A DNA stretch of 43,733 nt from an uncultured Bacteroidaceae bacterium (GCA_905234125.1 CAJOGQ010000007.1:1-43733), one strand, 5' to 3'; shown: positions 8,469-18,001, counted from the stretch's first letter. The notes: generated by a model from the sequence alone, not told the origin. Translations and numbers: made by a program.

Positions 8469-9221
8469 CTATCCTCGTGGCGACATGAAAGGAGTCTCGG
8501 TGAGTCCACCATAGCTATCTGCGGCTCTCTCCAAAGCATCCTGAGTGGTATATTGTTGGTACAACGTGCAGCGAGTGACGATGGTTTGTGGCGAACAGCG
8601 GTTGTCCATCACCTTTACCAATGCCCAGCCTTTCATCTCGTCGGCAAACTCTTCGCCCACGAGTGCCAGACGACCATCCTCCACAATCATATCATTCCAC
8701 CACGATACCTCGCGCATGCTGAACCGTACACGTGGCAAGTCCCCATTCTGTATGGTCTGCACGGCTGTATAAAGTCGCAATTTCGCATGCTGCATTCGGT
8801 CGCCTTCCTTCAGATCGGTCAGTAACGCAGGCATACCATCTACTTCGCCCAACTCCAGCTTCACCGTCGGCAGTACTCCATCGCTCATCGGAATGCCGGG
8901 CATCAGAAACGATGCATGATTCATCATTCCGTCGTCAGGTACAAACACCGCAGGCAATTGGTTCGCCAGCGATGCGAAATTCTGAAAGGCCGTCCGACGC
9001 TCCGTGAACATCATGTCGCAATCCCGCAGCATCTTCCATAGTGCCGTCGTGTGCCGCATCTTCTGCCGCTGCACAAACTGCGGCAGTGTGTTGCTACGCT
9101 TCTCGTGTGTGGAAGACTCTCGTCCGATCACTTGTCCGTTACGCAGGTAAAAAGTTATTCCTGCAAAACGCATCCTCTTGGGAATCGTCATTCCCAACCC
9201 TGTGCTGTCTTTCTTCTTCAT
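8469..9221 (-). CDS. Conserved Prevotella-type protein of unknown function
   Basis: This 250-residue protein has no recognised catalytic motif, signal peptide or membrane segment. It begins with a basic stretch (MKKKDSTGLGMTIPKRMRFA), continues with a Gln/Arg/His helix (FVQRQKMRHTTALWKM) and ends with WALVKVMDNRCSPQTIVTRC and a YGGLTETPF tail. I recall similar proteins occurring in several copies in Prevotella genomes, but assign no function. An AGGAG lies 12 bases before the ATG. Its promoter appears to be at 9569-9599, giving a leader of about 340 nt that carries the 11-bp repeat array. A second array locus at the right end of the window has no such gene beside it. Confidence 0.7.
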   Translation of the reverse strand: MKKKDSTGLGMTIPKRMRFAGITFYLRNGQVIGRESSTHEKRSNTLPQFVQRQKMRHTTALWKMLRDCDMMFTERRTAFQNFASLANQLPAVFVPDDGMMNHASFLMPGIPMSDGVLPTVKLELGEVDGMPALLTDLKEGDRMQHAKLRLYTAVQTIQNGDLPRVRFSMREVSWWNDMIVEDGRLALVGEEFADEMKGWALVKVMDNRCSPQTIVTRCTLYQQYTTQDALERAADSYGGLTETPFMSPRG

Positions 9222-9328
9222 TGTTCTTTTCTCCTATATTTAATTCATTATAATGATATACATGTTATAGACCTCTCATATCTCTCTCCATTGCTTCTCA
9301 TGCTGACCTCCACTCTACCTATACCTTA

Positions 9329-9515
9329 GCTCCGGTCTTGCTCCGATGTTCCTCCCATTCTTGTCCGCTACTTGTTCGCTATATGCTCGGTACTTGTCCG
9401 GTCAAACACCGAACATCTACCGGACAAGTACCGGACATCTACCGAACATAAATGGGAGATAACCCCTCGCTGCATCCTTGTTACATTGGAGCTGCTTACT
9501 GGTTATATTGGAGAT
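9329..9515. repeat. 11-bp phased mosaic repeat array, left locus
   Basis: From 9329 the plus strand splits into 11-bp units with no slippage. Eleven consecutive units up to 9449 carry CCG, TCG or CCC at positions 4-6. Examples are GCTCCGGTCTT, GCTCCGATGTT, TGTCCGCTACT, CTACCGGACAA, GTACCGGACAT and CTACCGAACAT. Units in the left half read as TTGTCCGGTA-like and those in the right half as their reverse complement, so the array is also an imperfect palindrome. In the same phase the series continues to ACATTGGAGCT (9483) and ATATTGGAGAT (9505). The anchor TAAATGGGAGATAAC sits at 9449-9463. Eleven is not a multiple of three, so this is not a coding repeat. Confidence 0.8.
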
Positions 9516-9568
9516 GTTCTATTGAAAAATATGAGATTGTCTGTACTTAAACTTTGGCTTTCACATTG

Positions 9569-9599
9569 CAAATTTACGCCTTTTTTCTGACATACACAA
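9569..9599 (-). promoter_or_regulatory. Promoter reading through the 11-bp array into 8469-9221
   Basis: The minus strand has TTG (9597-9599), a 20-bp spacer and TAAATTTG (9569-9576) followed by CA. The transcript would start near 9562, cross the array, and reach the ATG at 9221. Confidence 0.6.
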
Positions 9600-9674
9600 G
9601 TATTTACTGATTTGTTTTCAGTAAATTATGCACTTTTTTTCGTGATTCAATGGAACACCAATATTGCCAAGGCA

Positions 9675-9947
9675 TCAGAAGTTGCGTCCCACGATGATTT
9701 TCTTTCTGCCTTTGATGTACACCCCCTGCTGCGTGGGGATGCCGTTGAGCTGGCGCCCCATGAGGTCGAAGCAGGGTTCATCCGTCGTAGTGGCTGTGGT
9801 GGGTTTGATGCCTGTGGGGTCATCGAGTTGGAATGAACACGAATGTGAACAACCGAGTGCGGTTCGATTGCCATCAATCCACTCGCCCACGTATGATGCC
9901 AAAACATATTCACCCTTGCGGCTTAGATCCGGCTGTATTGGATGGTG
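9675..9947 (-). pseudogene. C-terminal remnant of a secreted surface protein
   Basis: The minus frame ends with DDPTGIKPTTATTT, FDLMGRQLNGIPTQQGVYIK and GRKKIIVGRNF. This linker-plus-sorting tail is typical of Prevotella secreted proteins, where MGR-L...GIYI and KIVV precede the stop. The part upstream, about GEYVLASYVGEWIDGNRTAL, still reads like a beta-rich ending but has no in-frame ATG after the promoter at 9948-9978. Only the last 70-90 codons of a larger gene remain. I judge it a relic, probably of a leucine-rich-repeat or glycoside hydrolase surface protein. Confidence 0.6.
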
Positions 9948-9978
9948 CAAAATTACAAACTTTTCTGATAAACACAAA
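9948..9978 (-). promoter_or_regulatory. Consensus promoter before the surface-protein remnant
   Basis: The minus strand has TTTG (9975-9978), a 19-bp spacer and TAATTTTG (9948-9955) followed by CA. The promoter is intact although the frame it faces lacks a start codon. Confidence 0.55.
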
Positions 9979-10043
9979 GGATTTGAAGAAAAAATGGTGG
10001 GTTATCTCCAAAGTTTCTTTACCATGTCAGCGTCTGGGCAATG

Positions 10044-10076
10044 AAAAAGGAGCATCCGATGGTCGGGTGCTCCTTT
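10044..10076 (-). terminator. Intrinsic terminator of the esterase gene
   Basis: The 13-nt arms AAAGGAGCATCCG (10046-10058) and CGGGTGCTCCTTT (10064-10076) pair with one imperfect position. On the minus strand the stem is followed by five T (10048-10044). It lies 20 bp past the esterase stop. Confidence 0.8.
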
Positions 10077-10096
10077 GGTGTTCTTCTATTTGCCTC

Positions 10097-10987
<891 letters not shown>

Positions 10988-11060
10988 TTAGATAATGAAT
11001 GATTAAGATGAGTTACATGCTTTTTGACTCTTCAATCACTTCAGGGTTTAAAGAATATTC

Positions 11061-12080
11061 TTATTCTTTGGCGCTGTTCTTGAATTTCTTCAGCTCGTCG
11101 GCCACCACGTCGAAGTCGTCGGTGAGGGTGAGCTGCAGGTTCTTGTACTTGCCCATCTCAACAAGCTGCTGGAGGAATGGGTAAACAGGCATCTCCTTGG
11201 TCCAGAAGTCGGTGCCGAGGAAAATCATAGGACTTGCGAAGCCGAAGGACTCGTAGTGGTTCTGCACAGCGTCCTGGAAAATCTCCTGCATGGTGCCTGC
11301 GCTGCCTGGGGTGTAGATGATGCCGCCGAAGGCAACGGTGAGGATGAGGTCTTCGCGGATGCTGTTCTCGAAGAACTTGGCGATATGGGTGGCGAAGGGA
11401 GCTGATGGCTCATGGCCATAGAGGTAGGTGGGGATGCCGAGGCTGACATAGTCGCCCTCGAGCGGGTATTTCTTCATCACCTCGAAGGAAGAGGCCAGCC
11501 AGCCTTCGTCCTTAAACGACGGTGCCTTGGAGAGCATCTCTACAGCATCGTCCACGTCGGCCTCTGTTCTGCCTGCCATCCATGCGCCCAGATGGGTTGC
11601 TTCCATCGCACCAGGGCCACCACCGCTGAGCATGATGAAGCCTTCTTCAGTGAGGCGCTTGCTGAGGAGAACGACTTTCTTGTACATGGGGTCTGTGCGC
11701 AGGAGGGCATGTCCACCCATGATGCCGACACAATTGCGTGAGTCATGTTCCTTGAAGAACGCATCGAGTGCCACGTGGATGGCGTGGTCGTGCAGGGTGC
11801 GGGCGAGTGACTCTTTCACGTCAGAAGTTTGTTTGCCCATGGACATGTAATGCTGATACGCTTTGGTGTCGTAGCAGGTTTCGAAGGTCTCTGGCTTTGC
11901 GGGGTCGTAGCCTGCATAGAGTTCTTCGGCACTGTAGAGCGCCGTGCGGTTCAGGTCGTAAGGAACGGTGTCGAGATAGTCCAGTTCTTCTTGGCTGAAA
12001 AGCTGGGCGTGGTTGATGGGTTTGTTGCAGGATGTCACTGCAGCAAGTAGCGTAAGTGCCACGAAATAGATTTTCTTCAT
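11061..12080 (-). CDS. LOG-family Rossmann protein with lipoprotein signal
   Basis: This 339-residue protein starts MKKIYFVALTLLAAVTSC, a lipoprotein signal with the lipidated Cys at residue 18. The frame is open further upstream, but that stretch runs into the TamB gene, and the signal peptide fixes the start at 12080. The body has the LOG/SLOG nucleotide-binding signatures SGGGPGAMEATH and, near the C-terminus, YTPGSAGTMQE, the counterpart of PGGxGTxxE with Gly changed to Ser. Cytosolic LOG proteins release cytokinin-type bases from nucleotides. A membrane-anchored, exported member is unusual, and its substrate is unknown. It lies 61 bp downstream of tamB. Confidence 0.8.
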   Translation of the reverse strand: MKKIYFVALTLLAAVTSCNKPINHAQLFSQEELDYLDTVPYDLNRTALYSAEELYAGYDPAKPETFETCYDTKAYQHYMSMGKQTSDVKESLARTLHDHAIHVALDAFFKEHDSRNCVGIMGGHALLRTDPMYKKVVLLSKRLTEEGFIMLSGGGPGAMEATHLGAWMAGRTEADVDDAVEMLSKAPSFKDEGWLASSFEVMKKYPLEGDYVSLGIPTYLYGHEPSAPFATHIAKFFENSIREDLILTVAFGGIIYTPGSAGTMQEIFQDAVQNHYESFGFASPMIFLGTDFWTKEMPVYPFLQQLVEMGKYKNLQLTLTDDFDVVADELKKFKNSAKE

Positions 12081-12141
12081 TGTTGTTTGGATTTTTAGGT
12101 GAATAAATAAAATTGAGTTATAAGTGGTTGAATTGTTTGTC

Positions 12142-15100
12142 TTATTGCTTTCCAGCTTTCTCATCCTCTTTCTTCTTGAGCCTGCGCCGGATGCTCTCGA
12201 AGTCATGTCGCCATGAGAGTCCGACTCCCTGTGTGTTGAGGGTGGCCTTGGTGAAGTAGCGGTCGTTGGTCTGGTTGTAGGCTTTCACATAGAGGGTGCC
12301 TTTCTTGTCCATTCTCCACTTCACCTCGAAGTCGCCGATGAAGCTGGTGTGGTTGGTCAGGGCATTGTCGCGATAGCCAAAGGCACCATTGATGAGGAGG
12401 CGCTCGTTGAGCAGACGGCCTTCGAGCAAGCCCTCCACGTCGAGATCGTCCCATCCTCTTTCGCCTGTGGTGAGCGATGAACCGAAGTTCCAGTTGCTTT
12501 CGCGTCCGATCATGTTGGTAAGCATCTGGTTGATTTGTCCGCTCAGGGTGGAGGAGAGTAGGGAGTTCATGGCTTGGCTGGAATTGCCATTGCCGTTGGC
12601 GCGTGCATATTCTGTAGGATAGAAACGTCCAACTCCGAGCAGGTAAATCATCTGGGTGTTCATCTCCTCCTCAGAGTTAATCATGGAACGCACCAGCTGG
12701 CGCACCTCTTCGTTGACGTTGGGAATGTCCATGTTGAAGGCGAAATCCATATTGCCCAATTTTCCTGTAATGTCGAGGATGCAGATGACCTTCACCTTAT
12801 TGTTCTGGGAGAAAGCGGTCGTGTTGGTCAGGTCGCTGAGGGGCACGGAGTTGATGGTGTGGTGACAAATGAGATGGATGTTGGCATCGAAGGGATTGCC
12901 GTTGAACTCCACCATGGAACCAGGTTGCAAGGCGAGATCGCGGAAGATGATGTCTTGCAGATAGAGCCTGTAGGAGCCAGAGGAGATGTTGTAGTTGCCA
13001 AACATCTGGAAGGAGCCTTTGTTATACCATCGGGCAGTGATCTGTGCATTGCCGAAGGTGCGCATGTAGCCATCCTCGATGTTGTCCATACGGAGTTTCA
13101 CTTCGCAAGCCGGCGTGAGGTTGATATCGAAATTGATGAAGATGTCGCTGTTGTAGTTCTTCTTGGCCTCCTTCACGATGGTGAGCGAGTCTTTCTGGAT
13201 GGGTGTCTCTGGCTCTTGCAGGTGTAGGTCAGCCAATTTTGGCTTGAGTGTCAGCACAGAATCACGATCACGGAACTCGATGAATGAACTGCCTGTGATG
13301 GCATCTGGCGTGGCGGCATCATAGGCAAAGACTGAACCACGGGTGGGGGTGACACTGGCATTGACATAGAGTGGGTGACCATCAGAACCGTCGATGGTCA
13401 GGTCGCCATCAGCAAAGACGGTGGCCAAGAACTTGTCGCTGTTGAAAGTGGTCTCATCGTAAGCAAGCAGTTCGTGGAGGTCAGCCTTGAAGTGATAGGC
13501 GAAATTCTTCATGTTGCGATGCGTCACCTGTCCATTGATGGTGGAACGATGCCCAAAGCGGTCGTAGATGCTGATGTTGGGGAAGTCGAACAGATAGGGA
13601 CGCAGACGAAGTGTGTCGCCTTCGATGTGATAGGGCACGTTGGTGGCTCTCAGGCGCAGGTTCATGTTGGGCACGGCATCACCCACGATATTGACGTTGT
13701 TCATAGGGCCGATGATGCTGATTGGGCCTGTGACATAGCCAGAAACCTCCTTGAACACACCCTTCAGGAATCCATGGATGAACTCCGCATTGGTGTTGTG
13801 CGTGTTGACATCCAAACGCATATCGTTCTTGGCCAACGAAATCCATCCATTCACGGTTGTGGTGCCAGTCACGCTCTTCTCTTTGCCTGTCAGCCCGTCT
13901 GGCACTTCGTAGTGGTCAACGATTTCGCCTTTGACAGAGATTCCATCCACATCCTTGTCCCAATGTGCCATGATGTTGGCATCGCCGAGAGGTCCTTCTT
14001 GAACGGACAAGTCTTCCACAAACAGTTGGGTCTTCACATCAGGCACTCCACCGCCCAGCACATTGTTCACGACAGCGTGCCCGGATGCTTTTCCTGCAAA
14101 TCGCACGACGTTCCAATTAACCAGCGACATGATGTATTTGATTTCGAGGTTTTTCAGCGTGGCCACCAATGAATCAGCCGGAGAATCAGAGGCTTTTCCG
14201 TCGATGGCCAAGAAACTGTTGGTATTGTCGTTTGCGAATCGGATGTCATGACATTCGATGTTCTTCTTGTAGAGTTGGATGCGCGAAGGGGAAACCGTCC
14301 AGGTTGTATCGTTGATGACGGCTGTGGATTTTCTCAAAGCGATGTCAGTCTTCATGCTTCCTGCTGAATCGCTCAATTGAATGATTGGCAAGAGTTGAAG
14401 CATGATGTTGTTGCTACCAGTCATGTTCAGATACAGGTCGCTGACTATGCGGTTGTTGTGCACATCGGCCATCACGTCCAGCTTTGTGGAGGTGGAGGGT
14501 TTCTCATCATCTGTGCTCTGATTGAAAGTGGAGGCAATGGCATGCACATTCATGTTGTCAAAGGACGAGTTGCAAGCGACAGCGATGTTATCGTATGGAT
14601 TCTCATTGTAGATGATATGGGGGACATCGAGCTGGAAAGACATCTTGTCTTCTAAGGCATCCAGATCGCCAAAAATGCGGATAGGGGAGGTGATGCTGTA
14701 ATCGGCATCGATGAGATGGTGCAGAATGGGGGCGTCCGTCAGAGTGAGGTCGTAAGTGAAGTGATTCGTGTGAGAGGTCGTTTCAGATTGAGGCTTGAAG
14801 ATGATGGGCAGGTGGCGTGACATTTGCTGCGTGAAACTTTGGGCTATTTCGGCCAGCGTCGTCTTTCCTTGAATTTGGCCAGAAAGGATGTCGCTCTTCA
14901 CGACATACAGGCTTTCTCCATTTTCCTGCTTCTCGGCATTGAACATGATGCCATTAAGGTGGAATGTGTCTGTGGGGGTGGCGAGGCTGATGTCTTGCAG
15001 GGCGGCATTGCCATACAGATGATTGAAATCCACGCCTTGCAGATGGATGGCACTATTGAGGGCAAGGCTCTCATACAGATAGTCATCGGTGAGATGGAGA

Positions 15101-16662
15101 GAGTGGGGGTTGAAGTGCTCCAACAAGAGGCTCAGATCCATGTCCTTGATGGGACTGTCGGCATAGGTGAAATCTGCATCGGCCTTCACGTTCTCATCAT
15201 CGATGCTGACTGTTCCTTCCAACTGTTTGGAGGTGCTTCGTGCATCTAAAGTGATGTTCTTGTAGTTGTAACCGTTGTAGTGAAAGTTGTAAATGGTACC
15301 TGTGACTTTGCCCGCAGGAAAAGGTTTGAGATCATCGAGGTTCATGGCCAAATCGAGGTCGAACGAAGTGGTTCCGAATTGCCCGTTGTCTTGCAGTTCG
15401 CCGATGTTGATGCTGTCACCTTTGAGAGTGCCCATGAGAAAGTGTTCTTGATCATAGGTCAGGTCGTAGGAGGCATTCCCCAGGCCTGTGGAGATATTGC
15501 CTTGCGAACTGATTTCCCCTTGCACATAATCGATTGTTCCTTCGTAGGTGACATTCTTTATAGCACGAAAAAGACGCTCTTGATGATGCTCTGGTGCCAA
15601 GAGATTTGCCCAAGTCTGCAAATCGCTGCTGTTGATTGATAATTGGCTGATTTCTGCATGGATAGCACGGTTTTCTTCGTCGAGAGGTTGAGCAATCCAT
15701 GCATTGGTTTGAAGCATCATGCCGTCGCCTTCCGTATCGACTTGACAGCGCTTCAGCTGCACATTCTTTTCGTCTCCCTCAATGGCAATGCTGATGTTGA
15801 CAGCAGGCGTTCTTGGAAACTTCTTTCCTAAGAGAGGGGCTATGTCGCTGGGGGTGATGTGTCCCGTGATGGTGCTGGTGTAGAAAGTGAAGGCACGGTC
15901 ACTTTTCCAATGTTCGTAGTTGACGGCTATCGTGTCCACCATCATTTGCGAGTGTGGCATTTCCATGACCAGATCTGTCAATGTGGCTTGTTGACGATTG
16001 CCGATGAGTTTCAGTTTGGTGTCACGAATCGTAAGTCCTGAATAAAGATCTTGGGCTTGCAGACGTCGAACGGTCATGTTGAGCGAGTCGTCTGTCAGGC
16101 ATCGCAGCACCACATTCATGCCAACATCGTGAAGATTCAGATGATGAGTGTCTAATTTCTTGGTTTGGAGTGGGGCAGACATCACATCGTATCTCACGTC
16201 TGCATGACGCATGATGAGAGAACCGATGTGCAGGTTCAATGGGCTTTTCTCTTTCTTTTCTTTCTTAGAGAACGCATCTACGATGAATTGGAAGTTGGGT
16301 TTGCTGTCTGGCGTCTCTTTGTAGAGTGTCGCTTTTACTCCGAAGAGTTGTGCCGTGCCGATATTCACCTGACCATCCAGCAAGGAAAAGAGATTGATGC
16401 TCGCTGCCACACGTGCGATGCTGGCCATCTTTTTGCCATCTGGCTCATAGATGGTCATGTCGTTCACGACCACACGATTGAGGAAGCCAAGGTTGACGCT
16501 TCCTATTTCTATTTTCGATTTGAGCTGTTCTGTGAGAATATTAGCCGTCCAGCCTGCCAATGCACTTTGCATAAAGGGCAAACTGAATAGTAGGACGATG
16601 CCAGCATAGATGGCGATGAGGATGCCTACAACGTTCACTAATATTTTCTCAAATCTTTTCAA
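12142..16662 (-). CDS. tamB: TamB-like translocation and assembly module protein
   Basis: This 1506-residue protein has one N-terminal inner-membrane helix (about residues 8-30: VNVVGILIAIYAGIVLLFSL) followed by a very long beta-strand-rich periplasmic part, as in AsmA/TamB bridge proteins. The conserved C-terminal TamB domain is clear: ITGKLGNMDFAFNMDIPNVN, the EEVRQLVRSMINSEEEMNTQ helix and LLGVGRFYP near residues 1290-1350. TamB-type proteins span the envelope and carry phospholipids or help outer-membrane protein assembly. No TamA/Omp85 gene is in the window. It starts 3 bp after the ribH stop, so it is almost certainly co-transcribed with ribH. Confidence 0.88.
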   Translation of the reverse strand: MKRFEKILVNVVGILIAIYAGIVLLFSLPFMQSALAGWTANILTEQLKSKIEIGSVNLGFLNRVVVNDMTIYEPDGKKMASIARVAASINLFSLLDGQVNIGTAQLFGVKATLYKETPDSKPNFQFIVDAFSKKEKKEKSPLNLHIGSLIMRHADVRYDVMSAPLQTKKLDTHHLNLHDVGMNVVLRCLTDDSLNMTVRRLQAQDLYSGLTIRDTKLKLIGNRQQATLTDLVMEMPHSQMMVDTIAVNYEHWKSDRAFTFYTSTITGHITPSDIAPLLGKKFPRTPAVNISIAIEGDEKNVQLKRCQVDTEGDGMMLQTNAWIAQPLDEENRAIHAEISQLSINSSDLQTWANLLAPEHHQERLFRAIKNVTYEGTIDYVQGEISSQGNISTGLGNASYDLTYDQEHFLMGTLKGDSINIGELQDNGQFGTTSFDLDLAMNLDDLKPFPAGKVTGTIYNFHYNGYNYKNITLDARSTSKQLEGTVSIDDENVKADADFTYADSPIKDMDLSLLLEHFNPHSLHLTDDYLYESLALNSAIHLQGVDFNHLYGNAALQDISLATPTDTFHLNGIMFNAEKQENGESLYVVKSDILSGQIQGKTTLAEIAQSFTQQMSRHLPIIFKPQSETTSHTNHFTYDLTLTDAPILHHLIDADYSITSPIRIFGDLDALEDKMSFQLDVPHIIYNENPYDNIAVACNSSFDNMNVHAIASTFNQSTDDEKPSTSTKLDVMADVHNNRIVSDLYLNMTGSNNIMLQLLPIIQLSDSAGSMKTDIALRKSTAVINDTTWTVSPSRIQLYKKNIECHDIRFANDNTNSFLAIDGKASDSPADSLVATLKNLEIKYIMSLVNWNVVRFAGKASGHAVVNNVLGGGVPDVKTQLFVEDLSVQEGPLGDANIMAHWDKDVDGISVKGEIVDHYEVPDGLTGKEKSVTGTTTVNGWISLAKNDMRLDVNTHNTNAEFIHGFLKGVFKEVSGYVTGPISIIGPMNNVNIVGDAVPNMNLRLRATNVPYHIEGDTLRLRPYLFDFPNISIYDRFGHRSTINGQVTHRNMKNFAYHFKADLHELLAYDETTFNSDKFLATVFADGDLTIDGSDGHPLYVNASVTPTRGSVFAYDAATPDAITGSSFIEFRDRDSVLTLKPKLADLHLQEPETPIQKDSLTIVKEAKKNYNSDIFINFDINLTPACEVKLRMDNIEDGYMRTFGNAQITARWYNKGSFQMFGNYNISSGSYRLYLQDIIFRDLALQPGSMVEFNGNPFDANIHLICHHTINSVPLSDLTNTTAFSQNNKVKVICILDITGKLGNMDFAFNMDIPNVNEEVRQLVRSMINSEEEMNTQMIYLLGVGRFYPTEYARANGNGNSSQAMNSLLSSTLSGQINQMLTNMIGRESNWNFGSSLTTGERGWDDLDVEGLLEGRLLNERLLINGAFGYRDNALTNHTSFIGDFEVKWRMDKKGTLYVKAYNQTNDRYFTKATLNTQGVGLSWRHDFESIRRRLKKKEDEKAGKQ

Positions 16663-16665
16663 TCT

Positions 16666-17154
16666 TTAGCCCATCCTCCTCTTGAAGTCCACCATCTTGA
16701 TGGCTGTTATTGCACATTCGTCGCCTTTGTTGCCCATCTTTCCTCCAGCACGTTCTTCTGCCTGCTCCATATCGAGGGTGGTGATGAGTCCGTAGATGAC
16801 AGGAACATCCTGAACGGCATTCAGACGAGCCAATCCGTAGGTGACGCCCTGACAGATGTAGCGGTCGTGTGGTGTGTCGCCACGAATGACGCAACCGATG
16901 GCAATCACGGCATCCATGCCTGTCTTCACCATTTGTGATGCACCATATACCAACTCAAAACTACCTGGTACAGTCATGACGGTGATGTCTTCAGGAAACA
17001 CACCGTTTTTCATCAGGGTCTGTTTAGCACCATCCAACAGGGATGCTGTGATGTTTTCGTTCCATTCAGCCACGACAATGCCGAATTTCATACCTGTTGC
17101 GTCTGGCACAGAATTGATGTCGTAGTCGGAAAGGTTGTGATTCTTTGTAGCCAT
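16666..17154 (-). CDS. ribH: 6,7-dimethyl-8-ribityllumazine synthase
   Basis: This 162-residue enzyme makes lumazine, the riboflavin precursor, from 5-amino-6-ribitylaminouracil and 3,4-dihydroxybutanone phosphate. Family motifs are AEWN (29-32), VPGSFELV (62-69), [11 protein letters not shown] with catalytic His96, and the C-terminal [11 protein letters not shown]. The family usually has HFDYV where this protein has HDRYI, as seen in Bacteroidetes members. Length is typical. It is followed after 3 bp by tamB. A long inverted repeat (17173-17255) separates it from the TPR gene upstream. No FMN riboswitch is evident. Confidence 0.95.
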   Translation of the reverse strand: MATKNHNLSDYDINSVPDATGMKFGIVVAEWNENITASLLDGAKQTLMKNGVFPEDITVMTVPGSFELVYGASQMVKTGMDAVIAIGCVIRGDTPHDRYICQGVTYGLARLNAVQDVPVIYGLITTLDMEQAEERAGGKMGNKGDECAITAIKMVDFKRRMG

Positions 17155-17172
17155 AATTTCCCCTTTAATGAG

Positions 17173-17255
17173 GAATTAGGAATGAGGAATTAGGAATTGA
17201 TGCTCATCCATCAGACGGTGGCAACAAACAATTCCTAATCCCTCATTCCTAATTC
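17173..17255. repeat. Long inverted repeat between TPR gene and ribH
   Basis: A 26-nt arm (17173-17198, starting GAATTAGGAATGAG) pairs with 17230-17255 with one mismatch around a 31-nt loop. The arms themselves are 14-bp direct repeats of GAATTAGGAAT. No T-run follows on either strand, so it is not a classic terminator. It could fold in the transcript between the two genes. Confidence 0.8.
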
Positions 17256-17270
17256 CTAATTCTTGAAATG

Positions 17271-17951
17271 TTATTTAGTTGCTCTTTCGATGTACATGTC
17301 CATTTCTTGTGCCAGAGGACTGCGGAAGTACTGCTTCTTGATCTTGTTGTAGAGTTCCACTGCTTTGTCGTTCTGGCCAAGTGACTCGTAAATCTCGCCT
17401 GCCTGCAAAAGGAATACGGGGCTTACAGCATCATTGTCTGCTTCCTCGGCAGCCTTGAGAAGTGTTTTCAGACCCTTTTCGTTGTCGCCTTTCTGCACGT
17501 ACAGGTTACCCAATGCAGCGATGGCTGCGGGTGAAACCATTTCGTCATCCTGTGTGGAGAAACTTTCCAACATCTTGATGGCTTCGTCCACCTTGTCAGT
17601 CTTAGCGTATGCCAATCCAGCGTAAAGCTTAGCCAAGTTAGCAGTTTCTGTACCACTGAACTCGTCAATGATCTTCAGGAAGCCTTTGCTGTTGCCTTCG
17701 CCCTTCAATGCCTGCTCATACTGTTGCTGTGCAAATGCGGTCTGCGCACTGGCAATAGCCTTCTGAGCTTCTTTCTCCTTGCCATCCATGTAGTGCTTGT
17801 AAGCGTAAACGCCAGCGACAATCACGATGATGGCACCGAGCACAATAGCGATTTTCTTCCAATTCTTTTCGATGAAAGCCTCGCCCTTGCTCAGTTGTAC
17901 ATCAAGTGCGATAGGCTCATCCGTTACTTGTTGTTTTTTGTTTTTTGCCAT
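17271..17951 (-). CDS. Membrane-anchored tetratricopeptide protein (YfgM-like)
   Basis: This 226-residue protein has a short cytoplasmic Lys-rich N-terminus, a single membrane helix at about residues 34-51 (IAIVLGAIIVIVAGVYAY), then helical pairs that read as TPRs (for example NLAKLYAGLAYAKTDKVDEA, AIAALGNLYVQKGDNEKGL and FLLQAGEIYESLGQNDKAV). The layout is that of YfgM, which assists secreted proteins near the translocon, but the partner is unknown here. A -7 box lies at 17994-18001. It probably leads a unit with ribH and tamB. Confidence 0.8.
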   Translation of the reverse strand: MAKNKKQQVTDEPIALDVQLSKGEAFIEKNWKKIAIVLGAIIVIVAGVYAYKHYMDGKEKEAQKAIASAQTAFAQQQYEQALKGEGNSKGFLKIIDEFSGTETANLAKLYAGLAYAKTDKVDEAIKMLESFSTQDDEMVSPAAIAALGNLYVQKGDNEKGLKTLLKAAEEADNDAVSPVFLLQAGEIYESLGQNDKAVELYNKIKKQYFRSPLAQEMDMYIERATK

Positions 17952-17993
17952 AATATGTTTTGAATTTGAATTTTAATTCGCACAAAAATCATG

Positions 17994-18001
17994 CAAAATT
18001 A
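17994..18001 (-). promoter_or_regulatory. -7 box for TPR-ribH-tamB unit
   Basis: The minus strand reads TAATTTTGCA, a full TAnnTTTG match about 45 bp before the TPR gene start. The -33 element is weak. Confidence 0.5.

Noticed and set aside
8300-8539. 79-codon minus ORF ending GVCLGGGAGVTLWN
   Set aside because: It overlaps the 8469-9221 gene in another frame, crosses a promoter, and lies on the structured RNA leader. The Gly-rich end looks like an enzyme motif but is probably chance.
9329-9515. CRISPR array
   Set aside because: Units are 11 bp and contiguous, with no 25-40 bp repeat and spacer alternation, and no cas genes in the window.
12081-12206. 42-codon N-terminal extension of the LOG protein
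   Set aside because: It overlaps the tamB 3' end and would bury the lipoprotein signal.
17159-17270. FMN riboswitch before ribH
   Set aside because: Only a repeat-built inverted repeat is seen; none of the conserved FMN aptamer segments is recognisable.
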